Source of the DNA: JAAXIE01 sp965204245
GTDB lineage: Bacteria; Chloroflexota; Dehalococcoidia; Lucifugimonadales; JAAXIE01
Assembly: GCA_965204245.1 (NCBI GenBank)
Contig: CBDBED010000004.1
Span: 1-64,000, forward strand
Length of the DNA: 64,000 nucleotides
Direction of reading: 5' to 3'
Below are positions 25,536 through 34,607 of the stretch, one piece after another. A model generated the notes under the pieces. The model did not search any database, was not told the origin of the DNA, and saw only the letters and a program-made list of their open reading frames with translations. How positions within the stretch are numbered: the stretch's first letter is position 1; each line of letters begins with the position of its first letter. Position numbers and translations under genes: made by a program.

Positions 25536-27053
25536 ATGTTCTCTAAAGTGCTGGTAGCCAACAGGGGCGAAATCGCCGTCCGCATCAACCAGACCCTCCG
25601 TGCCATGGGCATCGCCCCCATCGCCATCTATTCCGACCCCGACGCTGCATCCCTCCATGTCCAGACCGCCGAGCAGTCCGTGGCCCTGACCGGCAGCACC
25701 GCCGAGGAGACATATCTGAACATCCCCAAGATAATCGACGCCGCCCGTACCACTGGGGCCGATGGCATACACCCCGGCTACGGCTTCCTCTCAGAAAACC
25801 CGCAGTTCGCCCGCGCCTGCAACGAAGCCCACATAACCTTCATCGGCCCAACCCCCGAAAACATGGAAGCCTTGGGCGACAAGCTGCGCTCCAAAGAAAT
25901 CGCCCTCCGCGCAGGAGCCCCGGTCATCCCCAACTCTCCCGCCTGCCTCCCCAACGACCCCGCCATAGACGAGTTCGTCCACCAATGCGGGTTCCCCCTG
26001 CTCGTCAAGGCCGCCGCCGGAGGCGGCGGTCGCGGTATGCGCCTCGTTCACCAACTCTCCGACTTGGCCAGTGCCATCGAGTCAGCCTCCCGTGAGGCCC
26101 AAGCCGCCTTCGCCGATGGTCGAGTCTTCCTCGAACGCTACATCCCCAACCCCCGCCACATCGAGGTGCAGGTGCTGGCCGATGCCTCCGGCCACACCAT
26201 CAACCTCGGTGAACGCGAGTGCAGCATCCAGCGACGCTACCAGAAAATAATCGAAGAGACCCCCTCCCCTGCCCTCACCCCCTCCCAGCGCCAGCGCATG
26301 TGCCAAGCCGCCATCGCTGTTGCCCGGGAGGCCCGCTACCTCAACGCCGGCACCGTCGAATTCCTCCTCGACCCCCACATTGGCCGGTTCTACTTCCTAG
26401 AAATGAATGCCCGCCTCCAAGTCGAACACCCCATCACGGAAGCTGTCCTAGGCATCGACATGGTCCAGTGGCAACTCCGCATCGCCAGCGGAGAACCCCT
26501 GACCCTCCAGCAGGACGACATCCAGCCCCGAGGCCATGCACCCTTGGGCCATGCCATCGAGTGCCGCATCTACGCCGAAGACCCCTACCAAGACTTCGTA
26601 CCCTCCACTGGCCCCCTGCTGCGCTGGCAGCCCCCCACCGGCCCCGGCCTCCGTCTCGACAGCGGCGTCACTGAAGGCGACAACGTCTCCATCTACTACG
26701 ACCCCATGCTGGCGAAGCTCATCGCATGGGCCCCAAACCGCAATCTCAGCCTGCGTCGGATGGAAATGGCCCTCTCCCAGTTCCAAGCCCTAGGCGTGGT
26801 CACCAACATCCCCCTGCTCCGCGCCGTAATAGCCCATCCCCAGTTCCAAAGAGGCGAATACGACACCCACTTCCTCGAATGGAACCCAGCCGTCACCCAA
26901 CCAGCCATTTCCACCGAAACTCAGACCATCGCCCAAGCCCTCGCCGCTTGGGCCTCAAGCCAACCCATTAACCCAACCCCCTCAACACCTGGCTCCGACA
27001 TCCCCGAAAATAACAGCCCTTGGCAGTCCGCCGGTCCTCAGAGGCTCCCATGA
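25536..27053 (+). CDS. Biotin carboxylase subunit
   Basis: A 505-residue biotin carboxylase: KVLVANRGEIAVRI at the start, GIHPGYGFLSENPQFA, ATP-grasp KAAAGGGGRGMRLV, RHIEVQVLAD, GERECSIQRRYQKIIEE and FYFLEMNARLQVEHPITE. It carboxylates biotin using ATP and bicarbonate. It begins 52 bases after the carboxyltransferase gene and its TGA overlaps the ATG of the carrier gene. The last 40 residues are proline- and serine-rich and lack a biotinyl domain, consistent with a separate carrier protein. Confidence 0.94.
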   Translation: MFSKVLVANRGEIAVRINQTLRAMGIAPIAIYSDPDAASLHVQTAEQSVALTGSTAEETYLNIPKIIDAARTTGADGIHPGYGFLSENPQFARACNEAHITFIGPTPENMEALGDKLRSKEIALRAGAPVIPNSPACLPNDPAIDEFVHQCGFPLLVKAAAGGGGRGMRLVHQLSDLASAIESASREAQAAFADGRVFLERYIPNPRHIEVQVLADASGHTINLGERECSIQRRYQKIIEETPSPALTPSQRQRMCQAAIAVAREARYLNAGTVEFLLDPHIGRFYFLEMNARLQVEHPITEAVLGIDMVQWQLRIASGEPLTLQQDDIQPRGHAPLGHAIECRIYAEDPYQDFVPSTGPLLRWQPPTGPGLRLDSGVTEGDNVSIYYDPMLAKLIAWAPNRNLSLRRMEMALSQFQALGVVTNIPLLRAVIAHPQFQRGEYDTHFLEWNPAVTQPAISTETQTIAQALAAWASSQPINPTPSTPGSDIPENNSPWQSAGPQRLP

Positions 27054-27604
27054 CCCAGAGCCACGGCGAGATGCAGGAACTCTACCCGCGGACAGGAGAA
27101 ATCTACCGCTACACGCTTGAGGAATCGGAAAACCATTTCACCTTTGACCTCGCACCCGAAACAGAGAACCCGCTGCCCTCCCCCATCTCCCTCAGCATCG
27201 AGTCCCAAAACGCCGGTGAAGGACTATGCCGCACCGCTTCCGGCCGCACCCACCCCTTTGCGTGGGCATGGGTCGGCCCCGAACTGCACCTCTGGCTCGA
27301 CGGCGCCCTCTTCATCTTCCAGCGGCCCCAACCCCGCCGGCGCAGCAACGTCTCCGCCACCCAGACGAGCCCCGCCGAAGTCTTGGCCCCCATGCCCGGC
27401 GTCGTCCTCGAGGTGAGGGTCGCCGAGGAAGACCAAGTCGACCGCAACCAGACCGTCATCATAATGGAGTCCATGAAAATGGAACTGGTCATCACCGCTC
27501 CCCGCAGCGGCATCATCCGCCGCCTAGCCGTCCATCCCGGCCAGCAGGTCGACCGCGGTGCCCTCCTCATCGAACTGAGCCCCGACAGCGATACCGAGGT
27601 CTAA
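27050..27604 (+). CDS. Biotin carboxyl carrier protein of acyl-CoA carboxylase
   Basis: A 184-residue protein with a C-terminal biotinyl domain: VLAPMPGVVLEVRVAEEDQV, then VIIMESMKMELVITA with biotinylated Lys143, and HPGQQVDRGALLIEL. The first 100 residues resemble the bridging domain of methylcrotonyl- or propionyl-CoA carboxylase alpha chains, which is normally fused to biotin carboxylase. The ATG overlaps the upstream stop (ATGA), so the two are translationally coupled. Confidence 0.92.
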   Translation: MTQSHGEMQELYPRTGEIYRYTLEESENHFTFDLAPETENPLPSPISLSIESQNAGEGLCRTASGRTHPFAWAWVGPELHLWLDGALFIFQRPQPRRRSNVSATQTSPAEVLAPMPGVVLEVRVAEEDQVDRNQTVIIMESMKMELVITAPRSGIIRRLAVHPGQQVDRGALLIELSPDSDTEV

Positions 27605-27627
27605 CCCCCATGCCAACGAAAAAGAAA

Positions 27628-27650
27628 GGGGCAGGCTTAATGCCTGCCCC
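27628..27650 (-). terminator. Terminator of the cysteine hydrolase gene
   Basis: Perfect 9-base stem GGGGCAGGC/GCCTGCCCC with loop TTAAT. On the minus strand it is followed by TTTCTTTTTCGTT, so it is an intrinsic terminator for the gene at 27675-28394; it may also slow plus-strand transcripts of the carboxylase operon. Confidence 0.75.
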
Positions 27651-27674
27651 AGCATCGTTGAGTGCTTGTCGGCC

Positions 27675-28394
27675 CTACGCCCCCGTACCCTCCGCAGTCT
27701 TCTCCGGCAAGCCCGCTATGTAGCTGACCGCGTCCTCCAGCGACACCACGTCAGCATACTTGGCCTGCATGTCGAACAAATTGATGGCGTGGGAAGCCTG
27801 GCCCCTGTCGAAGGTGCACTCCTCCACGATCGCCACCTTGTAGTTATATGAGAAAGCATCCACCACGGTCGCCCTTACGCACCCGCTGGTCGTCGTCCCC
27901 GTAACCAGCAGCGTGTCCACCTGCAACTCCGTCAAATAGCTGGCAAGGGGCGTCCCAAAGAACACGCTCGGCTTGTCCTTCAATATCACGATGTCCCCCG
28001 GCTGCGGCGCAATCTCTTTCACGATTTCGTTGGCGTCATTGCCCTTGTCCGTGAAGTCCTCATCATTCCGTGAGTTCTTCCCAGCCCACCGCCCCACATT
28101 GAGAGAAATCTGCCTCGGCGGCGCTGAACTATAGAAGATGGGCACCCCCTTCTCTCGGGCGGCCTCCAACAGCCTCTGGGTGTAATACACCCCTGTCCAG
28201 CCCTCATCGCCGCAACTGTTCCGGTACTTCTTGATGGAGTCCAGAATCGGCTCCGGCTCCTCTCCCACGAAGTTGTAGTTCACGTCCACCACGATGATCG
28301 CGGGGTTCTTTCCATAGCCCTGGCTCTTGCCGTAGCCAGCAGCCTCAAACACCTGCTTGTCGCGTTCTGTCAGGAACTCATTCCAATCGGCCAT
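27675..28394 (-). CDS. Isochorismatase-family cysteine hydrolase (N-carbamoylsarcosine amidase-like)
   Basis: A 239-residue cysteine hydrolase: AIIVVDVNYNFVG with the catalytic aspartate, DIVILKDKPSVFFGTPL with the catalytic lysine, and LLVTGTTTSGCVRATVVDAF with the nucleophile cysteine. The family hydrolyses amide-type bonds in N-carbamoylsarcosine, maleamate and similar compounds; the exact substrate is not clear. Two ATGs are adjacent; the second (28394) is 5 bases from AGGAGG and is preferred. Confidence 0.87.
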   Translation of the reverse strand: MADWNEFLTERDKQVFEAAGYGKSQGYGKNPAIIVVDVNYNFVGEEPEPILDSIKKYRNSCGDEGWTGVYYTQRLLEAAREKGVPIFYSSAPPRQISLNVGRWAGKNSRNDEDFTDKGNDANEIVKEIAPQPGDIVILKDKPSVFFGTPLASYLTELQVDTLLVTGTTTSGCVRATVVDAFSYNYKVAIVEECTFDRGQASHAINLFDMQAKYADVVSLEDAVSYIAGLPEKTAEGTGA

Positions 28395-28543
28395 CATCGC
28401 CTCCTGATTCACATCTTCTAACTTGGGTTCTTGGTTCGGCGCCACTCTAGCACAACCCGCCCCGCCTCGGAAGTCTGGCTTGAGGTGGTAGAATCCCATC
28501 GCCTCTCACGCTGGATTCCGGTATCAGCCGAAAGGACGATTGC

Positions 28544-30079
28544 ATGAGCAACTGGGACACCTCCCTCATCCGTACCTACCACGACCAGACCAAGCACTCC
28601 TACGACAGCGTCCGCTCCGGGGCCCACTTCCTCGACTGGACCAACCAGCCCCTGCCCTTCAAGATTTACGAAGCTGGCGATCGCATCCCCCTCCCTCAGG
28701 AAATCCCCGGCTCCAGCATGTCCAGCCTCCAAGCCATCGCTGCCTCCGGCGACCCCGTCGCAGGCGAACTCGTCCCCGGCCTCGCGACCCTCACCACCCT
28801 CCTCCACTACTCCGCTGGCATCACCCGCAAGCGCGACTACGGCGGTGGCGAGATTTACTTCCGCGCCGCCGCCTGCACCGGCGCCCTCTACCACATCGAC
28901 CTCTACCTAGTTTGCGGCGACCTCGCCGACCTCCCCGCAGGCGTCTACCACTACGGCCCCCACGACTCCTCCCTCACCAAGCTCCGCTCCGGCGACTACC
29001 GCCCCCTCTTGGTGGAGGCCTCCGCCCGCGAGGACTCCATAACCCGCGCACCCGCCATCGTCGTCTTCACCTGCACCTACTGGCGCAACTCTTGGAAATA
29101 CCAGAGCCGCGCCTACCGCCACACCTACTGGGACGCAGGCACCATCCTCGCCAACTTCCAGTCCGTGGCAGCCGCCCACCGCCTCCCAGCCCGCCTTATC
29201 ATGAACTTCGCCGACGAACCCCTGAACAACCTGCTTAGCTTGGACACCGAGAAAGAAGTCACCATAGCCATGGCCCCCATCGGCCGCGCCCAAGCCGCCA
29301 CCCCTGAAGCCACCCCCGACACACCCCCCCTCGACCTCCCAACCCACCCCCTCTCCCGCCGCGAGGTCGACTACCCCATGATTCGCGCCGCCCACGCGGC
29401 ATCCATCATGGAAACCACCGCCGACGTCTCCCGCGCCCAAGGCCCCGTCACCATGGGTGCCCTACCCGCACCCTTCGGCCCAATGTTCCCCCTGCTCCCT
29501 CCCGAACAACTCCCCGAAGAAACAATCGAGGGCGTTATCCAGCGCCGCGGCTCGACCCGCAAGTTCGCCCGCGAACCCATCGGCTTCAACCAGCTCTCCG
29601 CCCTCCTCAGGGCCGCCACCACCGGCGTCCAAGCCGACTTCCTCCAGCCCCAAGGCTCCAATCTCTGCGACCTCTATCTCACCGTCCATGCCGTCGACGG
29701 CCTGCCTCCCGGAGCCTACGTCTACCACCGCGACCAACAGGCCTTGGAACAACTCAAGGAGGGAGACTTCCGCAACGAGTCCGGCTACTTGGGTCTCAGT
29801 CAGGACATCCCCGCCGACGCCAGTGCCGACATCTTCTTCCTCACCAACCTCGACCCCGTTCTCGACCGCATGGGCAACCGCGGCTACCGCGCCGCCCAGA
29901 TCGAAGCCAGCATCACCGCCGGCAAGTGCTACCTCTCAGCCTACGCCCAGCGCATCGGCGCCAGCGGCCTCACCTTCTACGACGACGACGTCACCAACTT
30001 CTTCTCCCCCCACGCCGCAGGCAAAAGCGTCATGTTCCTAATCGCCCTAGGCAAACGCGCCCCACGCAACCAAGGGTAG
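28544..30079 (+). CDS. SagB-type nitroreductase with two tandem domains
   Basis: A 511-residue protein with two nitroreductase-fold halves. The first (about 1-230) has the SagB/thiazole-oxidase style start RTYHDQTKHSYDSVRSG, YSAGITRKR and YRHTYWDAGTILAN. The second (about 330-505) begins with RRGSTRKFAREPIGFNQLSALL, a classic FMN-binding start, and ends with ISDC-like AAQIEASITAGKCYLSAYA. FMN-dependent oxidation or reduction is expected. No RiPP precursor or cyclodehydratase gene is near, so a peptide substrate is unlikely. The ATG at 28544 follows AAAGGA. Confidence 0.83.
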   Translation: MSNWDTSLIRTYHDQTKHSYDSVRSGAHFLDWTNQPLPFKIYEAGDRIPLPQEIPGSSMSSLQAIAASGDPVAGELVPGLATLTTLLHYSAGITRKRDYGGGEIYFRAAACTGALYHIDLYLVCGDLADLPAGVYHYGPHDSSLTKLRSGDYRPLLVEASAREDSITRAPAIVVFTCTYWRNSWKYQSRAYRHTYWDAGTILANFQSVAAAHRLPARLIMNFADEPLNNLLSLDTEKEVTIAMAPIGRAQAATPEATPDTPPLDLPTHPLSRREVDYPMIRAAHAASIMETTADVSRAQGPVTMGALPAPFGPMFPLLPPEQLPEETIEGVIQRRGSTRKFAREPIGFNQLSALLRAATTGVQADFLQPQGSNLCDLYLTVHAVDGLPPGAYVYHRDQQALEQLKEGDFRNESGYLGLSQDIPADASADIFFLTNLDPVLDRMGNRGYRAAQIEASITAGKCYLSAYAQRIGASGLTFYDDDVTNFFSPHAAGKSVMFLIALGKRAPRNQG

Positions 30080-30118
30080 GACACGTAGTACCCTGATACG
30101 AATCATGGAGCGAAACTC

Positions 30119-30766
30119 GTGGAATCCCAATTCACGCGCGTGCATTTCCCACTAGAAGAGTTCAATCACGGTGCGCAATTGGAAGCGATTAGCGGCCTGC
30201 TGGAACGCCAAGAACGGGCCGACCAGCAGCTTTCAAACGAAATCAGGGAAGCTGACGAGTTTGCGAGGCGAACTACCGGCCGACTCAACGAACACGCCGT
30301 TGAAGTCTACGTAGAATTGGCGGAGAAGTCCTGCTATCAGGATGCAGCCCATAGTATGGCGGCGGTGGGCATGATTGCCCCATTCATCGAATCTGCTTTT
30401 CGCGCATTCTTTCTCTCTATCGAGAAACCACTGCCCCAGGGAAACCTCGTTGAGAACATAGTAAAGCGTGTGGAAGAAGTTGGCTTGGAGGAGTACATGC
30501 CGGCAGACCTTGAGCCAACTTTGTCTGCCCTGTTTGAGTACAGGAATAAGATGTTCCATGGAGGTTTCGAGTGGTCGTCGGAAGAATTGAAGAAGTTTGG
30601 AGATCAACTGAGCGAAAATCGCTGGCCTATTGGTTGGTTCTCTTGGGCGACATCCGGCGACGAACCGTGGATGTACTACATGACATCCGACTTTATAGAC
30701 CATAGCTTGGAAATGGCCGCAGGGGTTATCAGTGGGATAGGAGAGTTTGGTTGCAAAAAGGGCTAG
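30119..30766 (+). CDS. HEPN-like hypothetical protein
   Basis: A 215-residue, largely helical acidic protein of no recognised family. FEYRNKMFHGGFEW holds an R-N-x3-H motif (Arg142, His147) typical of HEPN nucleases, with another long helical stretch before it. The start is GTG 30119; no good Shine-Dalgarno sequence is visible. Base composition is lower in GC than the nitroreductase upstream, suggesting transfer. It could be a lone RNase toxin; a partner nucleotidyltransferase is not present. Confidence 0.6.
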   Translation: MESQFTRVHFPLEEFNHGAQLEAISGLLERQERADQQLSNEIREADEFARRTTGRLNEHAVEVYVELAEKSCYQDAAHSMAAVGMIAPFIESAFRAFFLSIEKPLPQGNLVENIVKRVEEVGLEEYMPADLEPTLSALFEYRNKMFHGGFEWSSEELKKFGDQLSENRWPIGWFSWATSGDEPWMYYMTSDFIDHSLEMAAGVISGIGEFGCKKG

Positions 30767-30795
30767 GAGCCGTCTGACGGCATCACCTAGAGAGG

Positions 30796-31254
30796 TCAGA
30801 GCTCTTCCGCGGGGCTCTCCTCATCCTTCGCCACACAAACCTGACACCGCCCGTACACCTCCAGCCAGTGCCCGTTGAGTTGGAAGTTGTGCTGCGCCGC
30901 AGCCTGCTCCAATGCCCCCTCCACATCACACCCCACCAAGTCCTGCGACACCCCGCACTCCACGCATAACAGGTGATGATGGTGTCCCCGGTGGCTCAAC
31001 TGGTAGTGAAGGTTGCCGTCCTCCAGCAGCACCCGGCACACCGCCCCCGCCTCCACCAGAATCTTCAGCGAGCGATAGATGGTGGCCCGCCCCAGATGAG
31101 GCAGGTCGCTCCGCAACTCCTCAGCGGCAAAATGGCGCTCCTTGCCAGCAATCACCGTGGTGAGAGCCCGCCGGGGCGCGGTGTCACGGTACCCCTTGTC
31201 CTGCAGGGCCTGCATAAGCTGCTGTGCTAGCGGATATACCGGTGTGCGAACCAT
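30796..31254 (-). CDS. Fur-family transcriptional regulator
   Basis: A 152-residue Fur/Zur/PerR-type repressor: winged helix with ALTTVIAGKERHFAAEELRSDL and LGRATIYRSLKILVEAGAV, then the metal-binding HRGHHHHLLCVECG and a second cysteine pair CQVCVAKDEE. The two CxxC sites suggest structural zinc. Metal specificity cannot be read from the sequence. It is monocistronic. Confidence 0.92.
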   Translation of the reverse strand: MVRTPVYPLAQQLMQALQDKGYRDTAPRRALTTVIAGKERHFAAEELRSDLPHLGRATIYRSLKILVEAGAVCRVLLEDGNLHYQLSHRGHHHHLLCVECGVSQDLVGCDVEGALEQAAAQHNFQLNGHWLEVYGRCQVCVAKDEESPAEEL

Positions 31255-31327
31255 AGTCCCACCTTAAGTGGTCGTTCTCTCCAGTATATACCTTCGGAGT
31301 AGGGCCTTTCGCCTAGTCCTTGGTTGT

Positions 31328-32245
31328 CTAGGTACTGGAAACCTGGCTGCGGTACCAGTCGATGATCTCCCGTCCCGTCGCGCCCCACACCCCTTGCCGC
31401 GTCATCATGTGCCCCAACGCCTCATCCAGATACTTGATCCTGAACGGCTGCCCAATGAGCCACGGGTGCAGGTTCAGCGTCAGCACCCGTCCCGTTTCCG
31501 CTCCGTCATGGTACAACCTGTCAAATGCCTCCTTGAGCACCTCGCCATACCGCGTCACCGGCACCAGCCTCTGGCTCAAACACACCTGGTCGTCCAAGTC
31601 CACCATCATCGGCAGCGCATGCAAACTCCCCTGTGGGGCCTTCATCGGGTACGGCTGCTCATCGTTCGTCCAATCGCACAGATACTGCACCCCCGCCGCC
31701 GCCAGCAACTGCGGCGTCCGCGGCGACTCCCCATATTCCGGCCCCAGCCATCCCGCAGGCGCGCTTCCCGTCACCCTCTCCAGCGACGACACCGCCGCCA
31801 GAATATACTCCCGCTCCTCCTCCTCCGACATCCTGCTCGTAATCATCCGCGTGATTGCCACCCCGTGCCCGATGATTTCGCACCCGCGCTCCTGCACATG
31901 CCTCACCAAGTACGGGTAGTTTTCCGCCGTCATCTGGTCCATCGCAATCGTCGCCTTCAGCCCATGCTTCTCCAGCGTATCCAGCACCCTGAATATCCCC
32001 ACCCGGTGCCCATAGTCCCGGTGCCCATACGTGTCAAACCGCGGAAACGGCCTCGGCCCAATCCCCCCGGGCAGACTCGGCAGCGCAAAAGCCCCATCAG
32101 GCGTCCGCCAGTCAAAATGGTCCAGATTCACAATCGCGCACACCGCCACCCGCGCATCATCCGGCCAGCGCAACACCGGCCGGTTGATAATCGGCGACCA
32201 GTCATAATGCTCGTGGTCCATCCCAAATCGCCTCTGCGCTACCAT
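31328..32245 (-). CDS. Polysaccharide deacetylase-family (PuuE-like) hydrolase
   Basis: A 305-residue carbohydrate-esterase-4-fold protein: VAVCAIVNLDHFDWRTP, RDYGHRVGIFRVLDTLEKHGLKATIAMD, CEIIGHGVAITR and GWLGPEYGESPRTPQLLAAAG. These blocks resemble PuuE-type allantoinases, so it may hydrolyse a cyclic amide or N-acetyl group. The start may be 32221 (MDHEHYDW), as the eight residues before it are not conserved. A homologue lies 405 bases upstream on the same strand, separated by repeats. Confidence 0.85.
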   Translation of the reverse strand: MVAQRRFGMDHEHYDWSPIINRPVLRWPDDARVAVCAIVNLDHFDWRTPDGAFALPSLPGGIGPRPFPRFDTYGHRDYGHRVGIFRVLDTLEKHGLKATIAMDQMTAENYPYLVRHVQERGCEIIGHGVAITRMITSRMSEEEEREYILAAVSSLERVTGSAPAGWLGPEYGESPRTPQLLAAAGVQYLCDWTNDEQPYPMKAPQGSLHALPMMVDLDDQVCLSQRLVPVTRYGEVLKEAFDRLYHDGAETGRVLTLNLHPWLIGQPFRIKYLDEALGHMMTRQGVWGATGREIIDWYRSQVSST

Positions 32246-32261
32246 CCAATCACCTCCGCGC

Positions 32262-32630
32262 CCGTGCCCCCGTCATTCCCGCGAAGGCGGGAATCCACGG
32301 CCCGGACTCCATTTGCAAGTCCTAACCTTGTATTCTGTCGCCCCTTCCCCCTCAGCCCCCCGTCATTCCCGCGCCCCAACCCGTCATTCCCGCGCCCGTG
32401 CCCCCGTCATTCCCGCGAAGGCGGGAATCCACGGCCCGGACTCCATTACCAGTCCTAACCCTCATATCCTGTCGCCCCTTCCCCCTCAGCCCCCCGTCAT
32501 TCCCGCGCCCTAACCCGTCATTCCCACAGCCCCCACCGTCATTCCCGCGAAGGCGGGAACCCACGGCCCGGACTCCATTTGCAAGTCCTAACCTTGTATT
32601 CTGTCGCCCCTTCCCCCTTAGGGGGAAGGT
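32262..32630. repeat. REP-like hairpin tandem array, 135-base period
   Basis: Three hairpins GTCATTCCCGCGAAGGCGGGAA start at about 32270, 32405 and 32541 with shared text (CGGCCCGGACTCCATT, TGTCGCCCCTTCCCCCT) between, and half-hairpins in each unit. The last unit ends in CCTTCCCCCTTAGGGGGAAGG, itself a hairpin. It fills the whole gap 32246-32650; no gene is seen. Confidence 0.85.
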
Positions 32631-32650
32631 TGGGATGGGGGGTGAATCAC

Positions 32651-33592
32651 CTACACACTCGTCCGCTTCCCGTCCGCAACCGCAGCATCATAATAGTTCG
32701 CGATGTAATACTCAGCGATCTCATCCGCCGTCGTCTGCCACACCCCGTCATGCCCCATGATGTATCCCAGCAGGTCCTCTAAGTACTTCACCCGGTGCGG
32801 CTGCCCAATCAGGAACGGGTGCAGCGCTATGCACATCACCCGCCCGCTCTCGGCCCCCTCCTGGTACAGCCGGTCAAACTGGTCCTTGCATATCTGCGCG
32901 AAATACTCACCCTCATTCGGCGTCCGCGTGAACATTCCCGAATCGTTCAACTCCACCGAATACGGCACCGACACCAGCTTCCCCGAACTCACCCGTATCG
33001 GCACAGGCTGGTCGTCATGATTCCAGTCCGTGTGATAGATCAGCCCCGCCTCCGCCATCAAGTCCGGCGTCCGCTCGCTGTTCGACAGCGCTGGCCCCAG
33101 CATCCCCTTCAACTGCTGCCCCGTCTCCCGCTTCAGCGTCGCAATGCAGTCCCGGTAAAACTCCCGCTCCTCCTCCTCCGACAGCGTGTTCAGATAGCGG
33201 GTGTTGTAGATGCCATGGCTCATGATGTCCCAGTTCCGCTCCACCATCGCATCCTTGATTTCCGGGTAATGCTCCAGCACCGCCAGGTTCAACGACACGC
33301 AGCACTTGATGTTGTACTTGTCCAGAGGCTCCAGCATCCGCCAGAACCCCACCCGGTTCCCATAATCACGGAACGCATACTGCTGCACATCCGGATAGGG
33401 CACCCGCGGCCACGGGTCCCGCAGCCCATCAAACTCCGGCAGATACTCATAATGCTCCACATTGGGCGCAACCCAGAAAGCCACCCGCGCCCCATTCGGC
33501 CACTTGATAGCCGGCCTATCAATAATCGGACTATAGTCATACCGGTCAGGTGCCACCGCCATAACATCCCCCTTCCCCAAACAAGACTCCAC
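32651..33592 (-). CDS. Polysaccharide deacetylase-family (PuuE-like) hydrolase, paralogue
   Basis: A 313-residue homologue of the gene at 31328, with RVAFWVAPNVEHYEY, RDYGNRVGFWRMLEPLDKYNIKCCVSLNLAVL, WDIMSHGIYNTRYLNTL, KGMLGPALSNSERTPDLMAEAG and HPFLIGQPHRVKYLEDLLGYI. It may start at 33562 (MAVAPDRYDYSP), after GGGGG. The pair probably arose by duplication and acts on similar amide substrates. Confidence 0.85.
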   Translation of the reverse strand: MESCLGKGDVMAVAPDRYDYSPIIDRPAIKWPNGARVAFWVAPNVEHYEYLPEFDGLRDPWPRVPYPDVQQYAFRDYGNRVGFWRMLEPLDKYNIKCCVSLNLAVLEHYPEIKDAMVERNWDIMSHGIYNTRYLNTLSEEEEREFYRDCIATLKRETGQQLKGMLGPALSNSERTPDLMAEAGLIYHTDWNHDDQPVPIRVSSGKLVSVPYSVELNDSGMFTRTPNEGEYFAQICKDQFDRLYQEGAESGRVMCIALHPFLIGQPHRVKYLEDLLGYIMGHDGVWQTTADEIAEYYIANYYDAAVADGKRTSV

Positions 33593-33656
33593 CCCACCAA
33601 CGCCCCGATTCTAACCCCAACCCCCAATGTGTCAACCAGCAAGCCAGCCCCACCCC

Positions 33657-33684
33657 CGTCATTCCCGCGCAGGCGGGAACCCAC
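33657..33684. repeat. Single REP-like hairpin
   Basis: One copy of GTCATTCCCGCGCAGGCGGGAACCCACG, upstream of the deacetylase paralogue. Confidence 0.7.
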
Positions 33685-33721
33685 GTAACCCCGGACAATC
33701 TCTACTAACCGGACACCCCCT

Positions 33722-33785
33722 CCCGTTCGTCCTGAGCGAAGGGAGGGGGTTGCACATCCAACCTCGGCGGTCGGATGTGCAACAA
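33722..33785. repeat. Short repeat with a different inserted hairpin
   Basis: CGTTCGTCCTGAGCGAAGG followed by an inverted repeat GTTGCACATCCAAC / GTCGGATGTGCAAC. The first half matches the repeat at 1853; the hairpin differs from the AAGCGACCAAGCGC-loop type. A short minus-strand frame starting at 33936 with AGGAGA before its ATG (MTRKLNRYGNAANKTGYNNK) runs into it and may be repeat-derived. Confidence 0.45.
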
Positions 33786-33879
33786 GCTCCTCGCCGACTC
33801 CTGCGAGCAGTCCTGGTTGGTGAACCGTCGGGAACCTGTGCTGGCTGACGGCGCGGGTCATCGCGGTGGCGTTCTTCTT

Positions 33880-34290
33880 GTTGTTGTAGCCGGTCTTGTT
33901 GGCCGCATTTCCGTATCTGTTCAGCTTGCGAGTCATGGTCTTATCTCCTATCTGTGTCTGGGGCTGCGAGGGGTAGTTGGGGCGGTCCGGTCAGCTAGGA
34001 TGCGGCCAGAATCGTAGCTGAAAATCGTTTTTTCGTAGCTGGAAGTGGTCTCAATGGCCGCATCTGCGTAGCTGTCCAGCTTGGATTTTGTGGTCTTACG
34101 CCCTAGCTGGAAGGCGTGATTTTGGGGGCGATTCGGGGCGGACCGGGGCGCGGCTCCCGGCTCAGGTCGTAGCTGGAGCACATCTCTGGGGTAGCCGGGA
34201 GTGGTCTCGCTGGCCGCATTTGCGTAGCTGTCCAGCTTGGGTTCTCTGGTCTCACGCCGTAGCTGAGGGGCGTGTCCCCGTGTCGGGCAC
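33880..34290 (-). repeat. Header-word repeat array B
   Basis: On the minus strand CAGCTACG or CAGATACGGAAA headers recur with the word ATGCGGCC..GAGACC/CAAGACC: about 34240-34200, 34075-34045, 34040-34005 and 33918-33885. Part of the array is translated as the tail of the gene at 33948-34472. The same word occurs at the end of array A near 19707. Confidence 0.6.
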
Positions 34291-34472
34291 GGGGCAGGCT
34301 CTTCGACTTCGGGACGACGTGAGGGGGTAGAGGGGGTTGGGGGGCTGAAGAGGAAGCCGCAACGGAGGCAGCGGAAGACGTGGTTGTCGGTGCGGCGAAT
34401 CTTGCGGAGGCGAACGGTATCGGGGCTGGGACAGCGGTGGCAGCGGGCGTTGGGCCTGATTCGTTGTTCCAC
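33948..34472 (-). CDS. Zinc-ribbon protein with repeat-derived tail
   Basis: A 174-residue frame. The first 45 residues form a zinc ribbon, ARCHRCPSPDTVRLRKIRRTDNHVFRCLRCGFLFSPP (CxxC..CxxC), similar in type to the protein at 49601. The remainder is low-complexity and repeats KLDSYANAASETT / KLDSYADAAIETT, which is translated array B. The GTG at 34472 has GGAGGT upstream and a promoter further back. The original protein may have been only about 60-80 residues before the array extended it. Confidence 0.5.
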   Translation of the reverse strand: MEQRIRPNARCHRCPSPDTVRLRKIRRTDNHVFRCLRCGFLFSPPTPSTPSRRPEVEEPAPCPTRGHAPQLRRETREPKLDSYANAASETTPGYPRDVLQLRPEPGAAPRSAPNRPQNHAFQLGRKTTKSKLDSYADAAIETTSSYEKTIFSYDSGRILADRTAPTTPRSPRHR

Positions 34473-34607
34473 GGGGCGGGCACCTCCAAAGAAATTTTGG
34501 TGGCGGCCCCTGGTGGATTCTCGTCTAAAAAAAGACGCACCGGGGCCGACCTTTTTTGGGGTCAGTCCCCAAGCGCGCTCAACAACACCGTTCTGGTGTG
34601 CAGGGTT

